NCBI GenBank assembly: GCA_020851455.1
Contig: JADZCT010000020.1
Location: 1 to 64,000 of the forward strand
From: Gemmatimonadaceae bacterium
GTDB taxonomy: Bacteria; Gemmatimonadota; Gemmatimonadetes; Gemmatimonadales; Gemmatimonadaceae
DNA: 64,000 nt
Direction of reading: 5' to 3'
Below are positions 15,104-26,300 of the stretch, piece after piece (within the stretch, counting starts at the first letter, position 1; every line of letters begins with the position of its first letter). Position numbers and translations under genes: made by a program. The notes beneath the pieces are model-generated. The model was not told the DNA's origin and did not search any database. It was given only the letters and a program-made list of their open reading frames with translations.

Positions 15104-16888
15104 ATGACTTCATCGCTTCGACTCCGCCTCTTTGCCACGCTGCTCGGCGCCTGCGCGCTCGCCGCGTGCGCGGTACAGCCAGCGCCTTCGTCGGCTGCGC
15201 CGGCGATGTACGCCAAGCGGGCCGTGTCGGCGCGCGGGATGGTGACCGCGTCGCACGCCGACGCGGCCGCCGCTGGCGCCGCCATCCTTCGCCAGGGCGG
15301 CAATGCCATAGACGCAGCTGTCGCCACCGCTTTCGCACTCGCGGTGGTTGACCCGTCGCAGACGGGGCTGGGCGCTGGCGGAGGGATGGTCGTGTGGCGG
15401 CACGATGTGAAGCGCGCCGACATGGTCGAGTTCTACGCGCGCACCGGCGCCGACCCCGACTGGGGACGGCTCGACACCGCGGCCGCAAGGCGTCCGATCA
15501 ATGGCCGTGCGGCCGGGGTCCCGGGCGCAGTGGCGGGCCTGCTCGAGGCGCACGAGCGGTGGGGCAAGCTGGCACGCGCGCAGGTGATGGCGCCCGCGAT
15601 CGCGCTCGCGCGCGACGGATTCATCGTATCGCCGCTGCTCTCGCGCACCTCGGAATCATCGCGCGCGAAACTCGCGGCCGACAGCGGGGCGGCAGCGCTC
15701 TTCCTCCCGGGAGGCGCGGCGCTGCGTCCCGGCGACCGCCTCGTGCAGCGGGAACTCGCGCAAACGCTCGAGGCGATCGCGCAAGGCGGGCGCGCGGCAT
15801 TCTACGAAGGCGCGGTGGCCGAGCGCACAGTCGCGAAGATGCGTTCGTACGGAAGCCCTGTCACCGCAGCCGACTTCAAGGCATATCCAGTGGCAATGGA
15901 GCGGCCGCTGTGCACTTCGTGGATGGGCTTCACCGTGCTGTCGGCGCCGCCGCCACTGGGCGGCACAACTCCGCTCGAAGCGCTCAACCTGCTGGCGGCA
16001 ACCAACTCCGCATCGCTCGGCTCCCCGACCACACAGGGGGCAGCGGCGGTGCGGATCGTCAACGCCATGCGCGTGGCACAGAGTGACGTCGGCAAGTACC
16101 GCGGCGACCCGGCTTACTTCGGCGTTCCCTCGCGCGGGCTCATCAGCCCGGCATTCGCCGAGAAGCGCGCAGGAGTCGTGAACGTGCTCGAGGCGGGCGC
16201 GGCTCCAGTCGCTGGTGATCCGTGGCCTGACGACGCAACGGCGCCCACCGGCGCGTGCGCCGCGCTCGACGGATGGGGTGCGAGCGCGCTCGGCCCCGAC
16301 AAGGTGGCCGGCGAGCAGCCGCCGCCCGCCGACGGCGATGCCACGAGCCCGTGGGCCGGGTCCAACACGACTCACTTCAGCATCGTGGACGGAGACCGCA
16401 ACGCGGTCTCGATGACATTCACCGTGGGCGTGCTCTTCGGCTCGGGCGTGTACGTGAACGGTTTCTTCCTGAATTCCGGAGCCGCGAACCTCGACAATTC
16501 GACCCGCGGCCCGAACCGCTACTCGAGCTCGACCATCAGCCCGACGATCGTCCTCAAGGGCAACGACGTGCGCATGGTGGTCGGGACGGCAGGTTCGCAG
16601 TACATCCCCACAGCCACGGCGCAGGTCACCTGGCGGCACCTCGCCCTCGGCGAAGATCCGTGGACGGCGATCGCCTCGCCGCGCATGCAGCCCGCGCAAG
16701 GACGGAACGTCGAAGTCGAGCCGGGATTCGCACCGGAAGTGTACGCCGCGCTGAGCGCGAGGGGTTACTCGCCGCTCTCGCGCGTAGGCGACATCATGTT
16801 CGGCGGCACGCACCTCGTCAGCGTGATAAACGGAAAGCTGGTTGGCGTGGCCGACCCGAGGAGGGACGGCGCCGCGGTTGGATACTGA
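15104..16888 (+). CDS. ggt: Gamma-glutamyltransferase (594 aa)
   Basis: Periplasmic or lipid-anchored enzyme that cleaves and transfers gamma-glutamyl groups, for example from glutathione. The N-terminus is a lipoprotein-type signal (LAACAVQP). The large-subunit signature covers AAAGAAILRQGGNAIDAAVATAFALAVV region and GLGAGGGMVVW. The precursor self-cleaves before the catalytic Thr in NTTHFSIVDGD; here Thr422 (with Thr423, His424) starts the small subunit. The oxyanion and glutamate-binding region is visible further on (SSSTISPTIV, then a glycine pair region VVGTAGSQYIP). Length fits the family. It stands alone, with no glutathione genes nearby. Confidence 0.92.
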   Translation: MTSSLRLRLFATLLGACALAACAVQPAPSSAAPAMYAKRAVSARGMVTASHADAAAAGAAILRQGGNAIDAAVATAFALAVVDPSQTGLGAGGGMVVWRHDVKRADMVEFYARTGADPDWGRLDTAAARRPINGRAAGVPGAVAGLLEAHERWGKLARAQVMAPAIALARDGFIVSPLLSRTSESSRAKLAADSGAAALFLPGGAALRPGDRLVQRELAQTLEAIAQGGRAAFYEGAVAERTVAKMRSYGSPVTAADFKAYPVAMERPLCTSWMGFTVLSAPPPLGGTTPLEALNLLAATNSASLGSPTTQGAAAVRIVNAMRVAQSDVGKYRGDPAYFGVPSRGLISPAFAEKRAGVVNVLEAGAAPVAGDPWPDDATAPTGACAALDGWGASALGPDKVAGEQPPPADGDATSPWAGSNTTHFSIVDGDRNAVSMTFTVGVLFGSGVYVNGFFLNSGAANLDNSTRGPNRYSSSTISPTIVLKGNDVRMVVGTAGSQYIPTATAQVTWRHLALGEDPWTAIASPRMQPAQGRNVEVEPGFAPEVYAALSARGYSPLSRVGDIMFGGTHLVSVINGKLVGVADPRRDGAAVGY

Positions 16889-16929
16889 GGAAGCTGAAGA
16901 GGCGGGGAGCCACTTGCACGATCGTTGCC

Positions 16930-19900
16930 ATGGCTCGACAAGTCGGTGACGGTGGCCTGCCGATACTATTAAAGCGCATGCCGACCCATCGAGAAGCCAC
17001 CGACGCGAAGAGCCCTGGGTCGCCGGCAGGCGACGAGGTAGGGTTTCTTGCGCATGCGAGCGACGCGATCCTCCGCAGGATCTTCGCCGGTGCCCCGTCG
17101 CCAATGTCGCTCACCCGCGCCTCGGATGGCCGCGTACTCGATGCGAACGAGGCCTACGCGCAGTTGCTCGGCCAGTCACGCGAGCACATAATCGGGCGCA
17201 CGACGACGGAACTCGGCTTCTGGCCGAACGACCCTGTGCGCCACGCGCTGGCACGTCGCGTATTGAACGAGCGCGTGGTGCGTGATGTCCACGCCAATGT
17301 CAATACGGCAGGCGGAGCAGTCCGCCTGGTGCGGCTCGACATGCAGCTACTGACGCTCGACGGCGAGGACGTCATCCTCACCTGGTGCCACGACGAAACA
17401 GCGCAGGCGCGCTACACACGCGAGAGCAACGAGCGCCTGCGCCTCGCGTTCATGACCAGCTTCGACGGATACCTTATCGTAACCCAGGGCGAAGGGCGCG
17501 TAGTCGAGGTGAATGACAGGTGCCTCGACATGTTCGGCTACTCCAGGGAGGAATGCATCGGGCGAACGGTGCGTGAGCTCGGGTGGTGGGGCGACATGGC
17601 GCAGCGTGATGCGTACCTCGCACTGGTGGCGCGGAACGCAGTTGTACGCAACTTCGAGGTGACGGCCGTCCGGAAGGCCGGCGAACGGTTCCCGGCCCTG
17701 CTTTCCACTGGTCGAATGGACATCGCCCAGCAGGAGTCGCTGCTGCTGCTGACGATCCGCGACAGCACCGACATCGCGCGCGCCGCGACGGAGCGCCGGC
17801 AACACTCGTTCATCCTGGACGCGATCGCTCAAGGCGTCTTCTGGAAGGACGCGGACGGTCGCTACATGGGATGCAACCAGGCGTTCGCGGAAGCGCTTGG
17901 CATGGCCGCGCCGTCGGACGTTGTCGGCACAACGGACTTCGACATACCCTGGCTGGCAGGTGAAGCCGACTCGTACCGCGCCGATGACTTGGCCGTGCTC
18001 GCCACGAACAAGCCCCGGCTCCGCATAGTCGAGCCGGTGCGGCTTCGCGACGGATCCACGCGAATGGTCGAAACCAGCAAGTTCCCGCTGACCGACCGCA
18101 ACGGCGTACCGGTCGGCGTGGTTGGGATCTTCGATGACATCACGGAACGCCGGCAGAACGAGGCCGAGCTGGAGAGGTACCGGAACCACCTCGCGCAGGT
18201 TGTAGCCGAGCGAACTCGCGAGCTCGAGGAGACGCACGTCGCGCTGGCGGAAAGCATCGCCCGTTATGCAAACCTCGCGGAGCACTCCCACAGCATCATC
18301 CTGGAATCGGGCCTCGACGGTACGGTGCTCTTTCTCAACCGGTATGGGCTCGACCTCCTTGGATGCTTGCCGGACAACCTACCGGAGTACGGCGTACCTG
18401 GCGGTATTGCGGGAATACGCGCCGAATCGGGCCGCGCGGCAGCCACCAGCCCTGATAATTCACACTGCAAGCCAGGCGAGCCCTACTCGGCAGAAGGCGA
18501 ATACGTCGCCGGAGACGGCAGCCGCCTCTGGATTCACTGGACACACGTCCAGCTCCCGGCGCGGTCGGGCGGGCAGCCCACCCTTCTCAGCGTCGGCGTT
18601 GACAGGACGCTGCAGCACGCCGCTGAGGCACAGATCGCGCGCCACCGGGATGAACTGGAGCGGCGCGTCGAGGAGCGAACGGCCGACCTGGCGGCGAGCG
18701 AGCTGCGCTGGCGGGCCGCCTTTGAGGCGAGCGGTGACGCGTGGGCTGTCACGCGAACGAGTGACGGCTGCCTTCTCGAAGTCAATGATCGCTTCATAGA
18801 AATGTTCGGGTTATCGCGCACAGAATGCATTGGTCGCAGCGGCATGGAACTGGGATTGTACGGTCGGCCGGAGCAGCATGACGCGATAGTCGAGCGGTTC
18901 ATGCGCGATGGATACGTGCGCGGGCTCGACATCGAGGGACGGCGCAAGGACGGCACGCTGCTGCCAGCGCTGTACTCGGCGTACCCGATGGCAGCGCCCG
19001 GGCAGGACATGCTCGTTCTCGTGTCCGTGCGCGACATGACGGAACACCATCGGCTCGAAGCCCAGTTGCGCCAGGCGCAGAAGCTCGAGGCGGTTGCCGT
19101 GCTCGCTGGCGGCATAGCCCACGACTTCAACAACGTGCTTGCCGTGATTCTCGGATACGCGCAGATGCTGCTCACGGACCTCCCGGACACGTATCCCGCG
19201 CACGCGGAGGTCAGGGAGATCGAGGCGGCTGCGAAACGCGCAGCGGACCTTACGCGGCAGTTGCTGGTATTCAGCCGACAGCAGCCCTTGCAGTTCCGCC
19301 TGGTGGACCTGAATGGCGTAATCCGGAACCTCGCGAAGATGCTGCGGCGGCTGATCGGCGAAGACATCGAGCTCGTCCTGGCGCTGCCCGAGATCAGCGC
19401 TCCGGCAATCGTTGACTCCGGCCAGATGGAACAGATGCTGATGAACCTCGCCGTGAACGCCCGCGATGCGATGCCGGATGGTGGCCGGCTGGACATCGCG
19501 GTGGATCTACGGGAAGCGATTGACGCAACCGTCTGCTCCGCCGGCGCCGCGCAGGGGCCGCATGTCCTCGTCTCCGTTACCGATACCGGGCTTGGTATGG
19601 ACGCCGCGACGCGCGAGCGGATCTTCGAGCCGTTCTTCACAACCAAGCCACCCGGAAAAGGCACGGGCCTTGGGCTCCCGACGGTATTTGGCATCGTCCG
19701 TCAGAGCAATGGCGCTGTTACCGTCGAGAGCGAAGTCGGCCGCGGAACGACATTCCGCATCTGGCTGCCGCTCGCTGTATCGAACAGCGACGAGGGCGTG
19801 ACCACCGATGCGGCAGCCGGCGCGCCACCCGGGCGGACAGGGACAGACAGCGGGACGATCCTGTTGGTTGAAGACGAAGAGAGCGTCCGCCAACTCGTCG

Positions 19901-20223
19901 TGACGGTTCTCGAGCGGCGTGGCCTCACGGTGCTGTCGGCAGCGAACGGGAGCGATGGATTGGCAGTGTGGGAGCGCCGACAGGACGAGATTGACATGGT
20001 TCTCACCGACGTCATGATGCCACAGATGGACGGCGTCGAAATGGCGCGTCAGCTATGGAGCAGGAACCCCCGCGTGCCCGTATTGTTCATGTCGGGCTAT
20101 CCCGACAGGATTGCGCGCGTGGAGGAGTTGGCGTCGAACGCGGGGTTCATCCAGAAGCCGTTCAGCTCCGAGGCGCTCCTCAGCTGCGTGCGCACGACGC
20201 TTGCGCGGGCTTCCACGGCATGA
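16930..20223 (+). CDS. Hybrid sensor histidine kinase with about five PAS domains and a receiver (1097 aa)
   Basis: Soluble: no membrane segment is visible. About five PAS domains follow one another, recognised from '[16 protein letters not shown]', '[21 protein letters not shown]', '[15 protein letters not shown]', '[15 protein letters not shown]' and '[22 protein letters not shown]'. A short coil precedes the fourth and fifth. The DHp domain has phospho-acceptor His731 in [13 protein letters not shown]. The HATPase domain shows the N box ([11 protein letters not shown]), G1 (DTGLGMD) and G2 (GKGTGLGL). A C-terminal receiver has phospho-acceptor Asp1027 ([11 protein letters not shown]). The frame is open far upstream into ggt; I start at ATG 16930 (ATG 16978 is also possible). 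No separate response regulator adjoins, so output goes elsewhere. Confidence 0.9.
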   Translation: MARQVGDGGLPILLKRMPTHREATDAKSPGSPAGDEVGFLAHASDAILRRIFAGAPSPMSLTRASDGRVLDANEAYAQLLGQSREHIIGRTTTELGFWPNDPVRHALARRVLNERVVRDVHANVNTAGGAVRLVRLDMQLLTLDGEDVILTWCHDETAQARYTRESNERLRLAFMTSFDGYLIVTQGEGRVVEVNDRCLDMFGYSREECIGRTVRELGWWGDMAQRDAYLALVARNAVVRNFEVTAVRKAGERFPALLSTGRMDIAQQESLLLLTIRDSTDIARAATERRQHSFILDAIAQGVFWKDADGRYMGCNQAFAEALGMAAPSDVVGTTDFDIPWLAGEADSYRADDLAVLATNKPRLRIVEPVRLRDGSTRMVETSKFPLTDRNGVPVGVVGIFDDITERRQNEAELERYRNHLAQVVAERTRELEETHVALAESIARYANLAEHSHSIILESGLDGTVLFLNRYGLDLLGCLPDNLPEYGVPGGIAGIRAESGRAAATSPDNSHCKPGEPYSAEGEYVAGDGSRLWIHWTHVQLPARSGGQPTLLSVGVDRTLQHAAEAQIARHRDELERRVEERTADLAASELRWRAAFEASGDAWAVTRTSDGCLLEVNDRFIEMFGLSRTECIGRSGMELGLYGRPEQHDAIVERFMRDGYVRGLDIEGRRKDGTLLPALYSAYPMAAPGQDMLVLVSVRDMTEHHRLEAQLRQAQKLEAVAVLAGGIAHDFNNVLAVILGYAQMLLTDLPDTYPAHAEVREIEAAAKRAADLTRQLLVFSRQQPLQFRLVDLNGVIRNLAKMLRRLIGEDIELVLALPEISAPAIVDSGQMEQMLMNLAVNARDAMPDGGRLDIAVDLREAIDATVCSAGAAQGPHVLVSVTDTGLGMDAATRERIFEPFFTTKPPGKGTGLGLPTVFGIVRQSNGAVTVESEVGRGTTFRIWLPLAVSNSDEGVTTDAAAGAPPGRTGTDSGTILLVEDEESVRQLVVTVLERRGLTVLSAANGSDGLAVWERRQDEIDMVLTDVMMPQMDGVEMARQLWSRNPRVPVLFMSGYPDRIARVEELASNAGFIQKPFSSEALLSCVRTTLARASTA

Positions 20224-20526
20224 CAGAATCCCGCGTGGCGGTGCTTCCGGACGCTTGATCGGCTGTTGCGCAACGCTGAGCGGAGGCCGCTCGATGCCTA
20301 TCTCTCAGGCATTGGATCAGGCTGTTTGCTGATCCGGCTGTGCTACGAATCAGGCGCACGCTCGTGGATCCTCGTGGTGCGGACATCAGGTTCAATGGCG
20401 CCGATATTGGCTGCCTTGTCCGGTCGCTCGTTGTTCCCGCCCTGATCCGCGGAATCGCTATATTGCCGTAGAGGCTTATATGAATCTACTTGGCGCCGGC
20501 CGCGTGCCGCTGTCGCAGAGCCGTCC
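20224..20526. other. Intergenic region, no gene seen
   Basis: A perfect 7-bp hairpin, GGATCAG/CTGATCC with an 8-nt loop, lies at 20314-20335, about 90 bp past the kinase stop, without a T-tract. Two ATAT elements 14 bp apart (20460-20463 and 20478-20481) sit about 50 bp before the ArsR start and could be part of its operator. Otherwise nothing recognisable. Confidence 0.5.
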
Positions 20527-20877
20527 ATGACCTCGCGCCCGAGCATCCGCCGCATGCGCGCCGCGACACCAGAGCTGCTGGAGCTGGTTGCGCGGCGTTT
20601 TCGCGCGCTCGCCGAGCCCACGCGGCTCACGATCCTCCACGCGCTGGCCGACGGCGAGCGTACCGTCTCCGAGCTGATCGAAGCCACCGGGCTCGGCCAG
20701 GGCAACCTCTCGAAGCACCTTCAGCAGCTGCACGCGGGCGGGTTCGTAAGCAGGCGGCGCGACGGACTGTTCGTGTACTACGCGCTCGCCGACAAGGACG
20801 TGCTCGCGCTCTGCGAGATCATGTGCAGCAGGATCGAGCACGACCTGGATTCGTCGAGGAAGATCGTCGGCAGATAG
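20527..20877 (+). CDS. ArsR/SmtB-family repressor (116 aa)
   Basis: Winged-helix repressor expected to control the efflux operon that follows. Helices: FRALAEPTRLTILHAL (about 29-44), recognition helix in VSELIEATGLGQGNLSKHLQQLHAGGFV (about 52-79), wing SRRRDGLFVYYAL. Metal-type ligands are unclear: the usual ELCVCDL alpha3 motif is absent here (SELIEATG), but Cys102 and Cys106 lie in the C-terminal ALCEIMCSRIEHD helix with a His at 110. That points to a C-terminal sensing site or a non-classical inducer. Confidence 0.88.
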   Translation: MTSRPSIRRMRAATPELLELVARRFRALAEPTRLTILHALADGERTVSELIEATGLGQGNLSKHLQQLHAGGFVSRRRDGLFVYYALADKDVLALCEIMCSRIEHDLDSSRKIVGR

Positions 20878-20914
20878 GAGGCATGGCGATTCGTGATGAG
20901 GGAGCTTGCGGAAC

Positions 20915-20946
20915 AGTACATGCCGATATAGTTATATACCTGTACA
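20915..20946. promoter_or_regulatory. Candidate ArsR operator/promoter before the efflux genes
   Basis: Nested inverted repeat: GTACA (20916-20920) with TGTAC (20941-20945) outside, and ATATA-GT-TATAT (20926-20937) inside. It is an AT-rich patch in GC-rich DNA, located 40-70 bp after arsR and 55 bp before the channel gene. ArsR-family operators are often AT-rich imperfect palindromes. Confidence 0.45.
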
Positions 20947-21000
20947 GTAATCCGATTGACGATCACGAGCCCTACCAGCCCCTTCCCCGACATACCCAGC

Positions 21001-22359
21001 ATGACCAGACGGCTGCTACTGGCGGCTGCCCTCGCCTGCCGACTGCCTGCGGCTGCCGCGGCGCAGGACGCGGGCGGAGCCCACCGCCTGACCCTTGCCG
21101 AGGCGCTCCGACGCGCCGACCGCGCCGCGTACGCCAACCGCGGGGCTCGCGCCGCGGCCGAGGCACAGCACGCGGCGTCCCGCGCTGCCCTGCGCGGCGT
21201 CTTTCCTTCGCTGGGCGCCGACGCATCGCTCGTGCACACCACGGACCCGATCAACGCCTTCGGCTTCTCGCTCAAGCAGCGTGGCGTGTCCATGGCGAGC
21301 TTCAACCCGGCGACGCTCAACGATCCGGCCGCGATCGCCAACTACTCCAGCGGCGTCACGCTGCAGCAGCCGCTCCTCAATGGCGACGCATGGGCGGGCG
21401 TGCGAGCCGCCCGTGCAGCAGCAGGAGCCGTCGACGCCCAAGCCGCCTGGGCGCGCGTCGCCACGAGCGCCGGTGTGATCCAGGCCTTCTACGGCGCCGT
21501 GCTCGCGAAGGAGTTGGCGACCACGATGCTGGCCGCCGAACGCTCCGCGCGTGAGCACGTGCGCACCGCCGAGGTTGCCGCCGCGAACGGCCTCGTCACC
21601 GGGTCCGATGGCATGCTTGCCCGGGTGCGCGCCGGCGAGGTCGAAGCGCAGCGTATCGAGGCCGAGTCGCGCGCGGCGCTGGCTCGCCAGCAACTGGCAG
21701 TGCTGCTGGGGACGCCCGGCGACACAGTCTTCATCCTGCCCGACTCGCTCCCGGCGGGCGCAGTCGCCGATCGTGCCCGTTCTCCGGACGCGGCGCGCGC
21801 CGACGTCGAGGCCGCTGCAAGGGCCAGCGAGGCAGCGCGCTTCGACCGACAGCGCGCCAGCGCCGCGATGCTGCCCCGCCTCAACGGCTTCGCACGCTAC
21901 GAATGGAACTCGCCCACGAGCGTCGCGAGCGGCAAGCCGATGTGGACGGCGGGCGCCATTGTGAACTGGTCGCTCTTTGGCGGCGGTGCCGAGCTCGCCG
22001 AGCTGCAGGGTGCGGCTGCCCGCGAGCGGGTGGCGCAGGCGCAGCTCGATGGCGTGCGTGCCGCAGCGGAACTGGAGCAGCGCGAGGCAAGCGAAGCATG
22101 GCGCGTTGCCGCGGCCCGTGCCGCGATCGCCGATACCGCGGTGCAGCAATCCGACGGCGCGCTCCGCATCGTACGCCGGAAGTACGAAGGCGGCCTCGCG
22201 GCCATTACCGAACTGCTGGACGCCGCCGCCGCCAACACCATGGCGCGTCTCATGCGCTCCGACGCCCGATTCAAGGTCATCGCCGCAGCCGCGGCGCAAA
22301 TCAAGGCACGCGGCGGCAACCCCGCCGACCTCGCAGTCCTCGACAACGACCCACGCTGA
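21001..22359 (+). CDS. TolC-like outer-membrane efflux channel (452 aa)
   Basis: Forms the outer-membrane exit duct for the RND pump. Signal peptide in the first ~20 residues (MTRRLLLAAALACRLPAAAAAQ). Two TolC-type repeats, each with long Ala-rich helices and short strands: LTLAEALRRADR near 30, YSSGVTLQQPLLNGDAW near 115, WTAGAIVNWSLFGGGAELA near 315, and RKYEGGLAAITELLDAAAA near 395. Start taken at ATG 21001; an in-frame ATG at 20956 would add 15 non-signal residues. Spacing of 10 bp to the adaptor gene indicates one operon. Confidence 0.88.
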   Translation: MTRRLLLAAALACRLPAAAAAQDAGGAHRLTLAEALRRADRAAYANRGARAAAEAQHAASRAALRGVFPSLGADASLVHTTDPINAFGFSLKQRGVSMASFNPATLNDPAAIANYSSGVTLQQPLLNGDAWAGVRAARAAAGAVDAQAAWARVATSAGVIQAFYGAVLAKELATTMLAAERSAREHVRTAEVAAANGLVTGSDGMLARVRAGEVEAQRIEAESRAALARQQLAVLLGTPGDTVFILPDSLPAGAVADRARSPDAARADVEAAARASEAARFDRQRASAAMLPRLNGFARYEWNSPTSVASGKPMWTAGAIVNWSLFGGGAELAELQGAAARERVAQAQLDGVRAAAELEQREASEAWRVAAARAAIADTAVQQSDGALRIVRRKYEGGLAAITELLDAAAANTMARLMRSDARFKVIAAAAAQIKARGGNPADLAVLDNDPR

Positions 22360-22369
22360 GACCGATCGC

Positions 22370-23392
22370 ATGCATAGTACCCTTCGCTCCCTGATGATGC
22401 TGGCACCAGTTGCTGTGGTTACGGTCGCCTGTGGCGGCAGCCAGGCATCGGCTGCACTCCCCGCCACAACTACAGAGCCGACCGTTGCCGTGGTTGACAC
22501 GACACTGACGGCAACATTCGCGGCAGCAGGCACCGCGCTCCCTGTCTTCGACGCCACCATCAGCACCAAGCTCATGGGTTCGGTTACGGCGGTGCTGGTA
22601 ACGGAGGGCGCGCGCGTCGCTTCCGGCGACCCGCTCGTGCGCCTCGACGCCGCCGACCTCGACGCGAAGGCAAGGCAGGCGGCCTCCAATGTGGCCGCGG
22701 CCGAGGCAACGCAGCGCGAAGCGCAGGCGATGGCGATCCGCATCAGGGCTCTGTACGCCGACAGCGCGGCGCCCAAGGCACAACTCGACGCGGTGGAAAC
22801 GGGCCTCGCACGCGCCAGCGCAGGCCTCGAGGCAGCTAAGGCAGGCGTAACGGAACTGAACGCAGTACGCGACTACTCCGTGCTACGCGCTCCGTTTGGC
22901 GGTGTGGTCACGCGTCGCTTCGTTGACCCTGGCGATTTCGCAGGCCCTGGCGCGCCGCTGGTCACGATTCAGGATGCGTCGCGGCTGCGGATAGCGGCTG
23001 CGGTGCCAGCGGCGATGGCGATGAAAGTGAAGGCCGGCGCGCAGCTCGACGCAACGATCGAGGGCGAGCGAGTGCGCGCCACCGTGGAAGGCGTCGTGCC
23101 GTCCGCCGCGACGATGTACACGGTGAACGCCATCGTGGCAAATGGAAATGGGTCACTGCCCTCGGGCAGCGCCGCCACGGTGATGGTGCCGTCGGCGGCA
23201 TCGGAGCGGGTGCTGCTGGTTCCGGCCACGGCAATCGTCCGGCAAGGCGATCTCACCGGCGTGCGCGTGGTGCGCGACGGTGCCCCTGAACTCCGCTGGG
23301 TGCGCCTTGGCAATGCCGTGGGCGACCGCGTGATCGTGCGGACAGGGCTCCAGCCCGGCGAGCAGGTGGTCGTCGCCGGCGGAGAGCGCTGA
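22370..23392 (+). CDS. RND efflux periplasmic adaptor, lipoprotein (340 aa)
   Basis: Membrane fusion protein linking pump and channel. The N-terminus has a lipobox-like VTVACGG (Cys near residue 22). Lipoyl and hairpin regions: KLMGSVTAVLVTEGARVASGDPLVRLD at about 67-93, a coiled alpha-hairpin rich in Ala to about 165, then YSVLRAPFGGVVTRRFVDPGDFAGPGAPLVTI. The beta-barrel and membrane-proximal domains follow, ending LQPGEQVVVAGG. The frame extends upstream inside the channel gene; ATG 22370 is chosen because it gives the signal. The stop is 2 bp before the GTG of the pump gene. Confidence 0.88.
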   Translation: MHSTLRSLMMLAPVAVVTVACGGSQASAALPATTTEPTVAVVDTTLTATFAAAGTALPVFDATISTKLMGSVTAVLVTEGARVASGDPLVRLDAADLDAKARQAASNVAAAEATQREAQAMAIRIRALYADSAAPKAQLDAVETGLARASAGLEAAKAGVTELNAVRDYSVLRAPFGGVVTRRFVDPGDFAGPGAPLVTIQDASRLRIAAAVPAAMAMKVKAGAQLDATIEGERVRATVEGVVPSAATMYTVNAIVANGNGSLPSGSAATVMVPSAASERVLLVPATAIVRQGDLTGVRVVRDGAPELRWVRLGNAVGDRVIVRTGLQPGEQVVVAGGER

Positions 23393-23394
23393 CC

Positions 23395-26300
23395 GTGGGC
23401 ATCGCCGGCCGCGTAGCACGCGCGTTTCTCACCTCCAAGCTGACGCCTCTCGTCACGGTGGCTTCGCTCACCGTGGGCGCGCTTGGCCTGCTGGCGACTC
23501 CGCGCGAGGAAGAGCCGCAGATCTCGGTGCCGATGGTTGATGTCATCGCCGCAATGCCGGGCGCCGGACCACTGGAGATAGAGAACCATGTGGTGCGCCC
23601 GATCGAGCGCAGGATGTGGGGCCTTCCCGGCGTCGAGCACGTGTACGCGCAGAGCGGCGACGGCTATGCCGTCGTGACGGTGCGCTTCCGGGTGGGCGAG
23701 GACCAGGAGCGCTCGGTGGTGCGCGTGCACGCCAAGCTCCAGTCCGACATGGACGTCATGCCGGCCGGCGTGCTTCCACCGCTCGTGAAGCCGCACGCCA
23801 TTGACGACGTTCCGATCCTTGCGCTCACGCTCCACGGCGGCGGCGCCACCGCGAACGAGCTGCGCCAGGTCGCGTTGCACCTCGAAGACGAGATCCGCAC
23901 TGTGAACGACGTCGCCGAGACATCGGTAATCGGAGGCGAACCGCGCGAGATCACGGTGACGATGGATGCGGCGCGCCTGGCGGCCGCCGGCGTGACTCCC
24001 GGCGAGGTCGCGTTGGCGCTGCAATCGGCGAACGTTCGGCTGCAGTCCGGCGAATACGCGTCGGGCAACCGCGTGGTGCGCGTGAGCGTGGGCGCGGGGC
24101 TGACCAGCGCCGGCGACGTAGAACGCGTGGTGGTTGGCACGCGTAGCGGCTCCCCGGTGTACGTGGCTTCTGTTGCGACGGTTTCCGAAGGTTTCGGCGA
24201 GCCCACGAACTACGTTGCGCACGTCGCCGGGGGCAGGCCCGCGGAGGCGGCCGTCACCCTGCAGGTCGCCAAGAGGCACGGCGCAAACGCGACGAAGGTG
24301 GCGGAAGAGGCGCTGCATCGCGTCGAGGCGGCGCGCGAACGACTGCTCCCCGGCGGCGTCACGTACGACGTGACGCGCAACTACGGAGAGACGGCGTCGG
24401 AGAAGGCAGGCGACCTCATACTGCACCTCCTGATCGCCACCGTATCGGTGACGGTGCTGATTGGAATCTTCCTTGGCTGGCGCGAGGCGCTGGTGGTGCT
24501 CGTGGCGGTTCCGGTCACCCTCGCGCTGACCCTCTTCGCCTATTACGCGCTCGGCTACACGCTGAACCGGATCACGCTATTTGCGCTGATATTCTCGATC
24601 GGCATCCTCGTGGATGACGCGATCGTCGTGGTGGAGAACATCTATCGGCACCTCCAGATCGGGCGCGTGAGCGCCGAGAACGCGGCGGTGGAAGGGGTGG
24701 ACGAAGTCGGCAACCCAACCATCCTGGCAACGTTCACCGTCATCGCGGCGATTCTGCCGATGGCATTCGTGTCGGGGCTCATGGGTCCGTACATGCGCCC
24801 GATCCCCGTGGGCGCGTCGGTCGCGATGCTGGCATCGCTTGGCGTGGCGTTCGTGGTGACGCCGTGGCTCGCGCTCAAGCTGCTGCGCGGGCATGTGAAG
24901 CCGCTGGCCGCCCGCGAGCCGGGTGATGAAGGCGGGTCCGCAGCGGGCTCGGCCGGAAAGCCCGGGTTTGGCGCATTCTATGCGCGCATCATGACGCCGC
25001 TGATGGACAGCCGGGCGTGGAGAATGCGCTTCTATGGCAGCGTCGGGGTGCTGCTCCTGGCGTCGGTGGCCCTTCTGGGCGTGAAGCTTGTCCAGGTGAA
25101 GATGCTGCCGTTCGACAACAAGTCGGAGTTCCAGGTAGTGCTCGACTTCCCGGAAGGCATGGCGCTCGAGACGTCGCAGGCGGCCGCGCAGCAGGTGGCC
25201 GACCGCCTCCGCAAGGTGCCCGAGGTGACGAGTACGCAGGTATACGCCGGCACGGCGGCCCCGTTCAACTTCAACGGACTCGTGCGGCACTATTTCATGC
25301 GGCGCGGCTCGAACGTCGCCGACCTGCAGGTGAACCTCGTGTCCAAGGGACGGCGCAAGCGGCAGAGCCATGAGATCGCCGTGGCGGTGCGCCCCGGGAT
25401 AGACTCGATCGCGCGACTCTATGGCGCGAGCGCGAAGGTAGCCGAGATTCCTCCCGGCCCCCCGGTGCTGTCAACGCTGGTCGCAGAGATCTACGCGCCC
25501 ACCGATTCGCTGCGCGTTGCGACCGCGGAGCGGGTCAAGGCCATCATGGAGACGACGCCGGGCGTAGTTGACGTGGATTGGAGCATAGACGCGCCTGGGG
25601 CGCAGCGGCGCTTCAGAGTGGATCGCGCGCGGGCCGCGCAGGATGGCGCCAACGTGGAGCAGATCGCGCGCACGGTCGTCGTCGCCGTGAACTGCATGGC
25701 GGTGACCGGCGCAGAGGCAGGGAGAGCGCGCGAAGGCATCGCCATCACGCCACGGCTCGCCGCGCTCGACCGGTTGTCGGATCTCTCGATCCTGGCAATC
25801 CCGGTCGCGACCGCAGTCGGGCCGCGGCCGCTGGCGCGCTACGTATCGGTTGATTCGCAGACGATCGAGAGCACGCGGATGCGGCGCAACCTGAGGCCGG
25901 TCGTGTACGTTACCGGCGACGTTGCCGGATCAGTGGAAGCGCCCGTTTACGCCATCCTTGCGATGAACGCGCGGCTCGACTCGCTTCGGGTGCAGGGGGC
26001 GGAGGTGCGCCGCTACAATGCAGTGCAGCCCGACCGTCTCGACGAGATTGCGCTCAAGTGGGACGGCGAGTGGCAGGTAACGATAGAAGTGTTCCGCGAC
26101 CTGGGCATTGCATTTGCGATCGTGCTCGTGCTCATCTATGTGCTGGTCGTCGGCTGGTTCCAGTCATTCACGATCCCGCTCGTGATAATGGCGCCGATCC
26201 CGCTCACGATGATCGGCATCCTGCCGGGCCACGCGGCGACCGGCGCGTTCTTTACGGCAACCTCGATGATCGGGATGATCGCGCTCGCAGGCATCATCGT

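Noticed and set aside
16255-16929. N-terminal extension of the hybrid kinase overlapping ggt
   Set aside because: This part is a shadow of the ggt reading frame with low-complexity Arg/Ala content; the kinase begins at 16930 or 16978.
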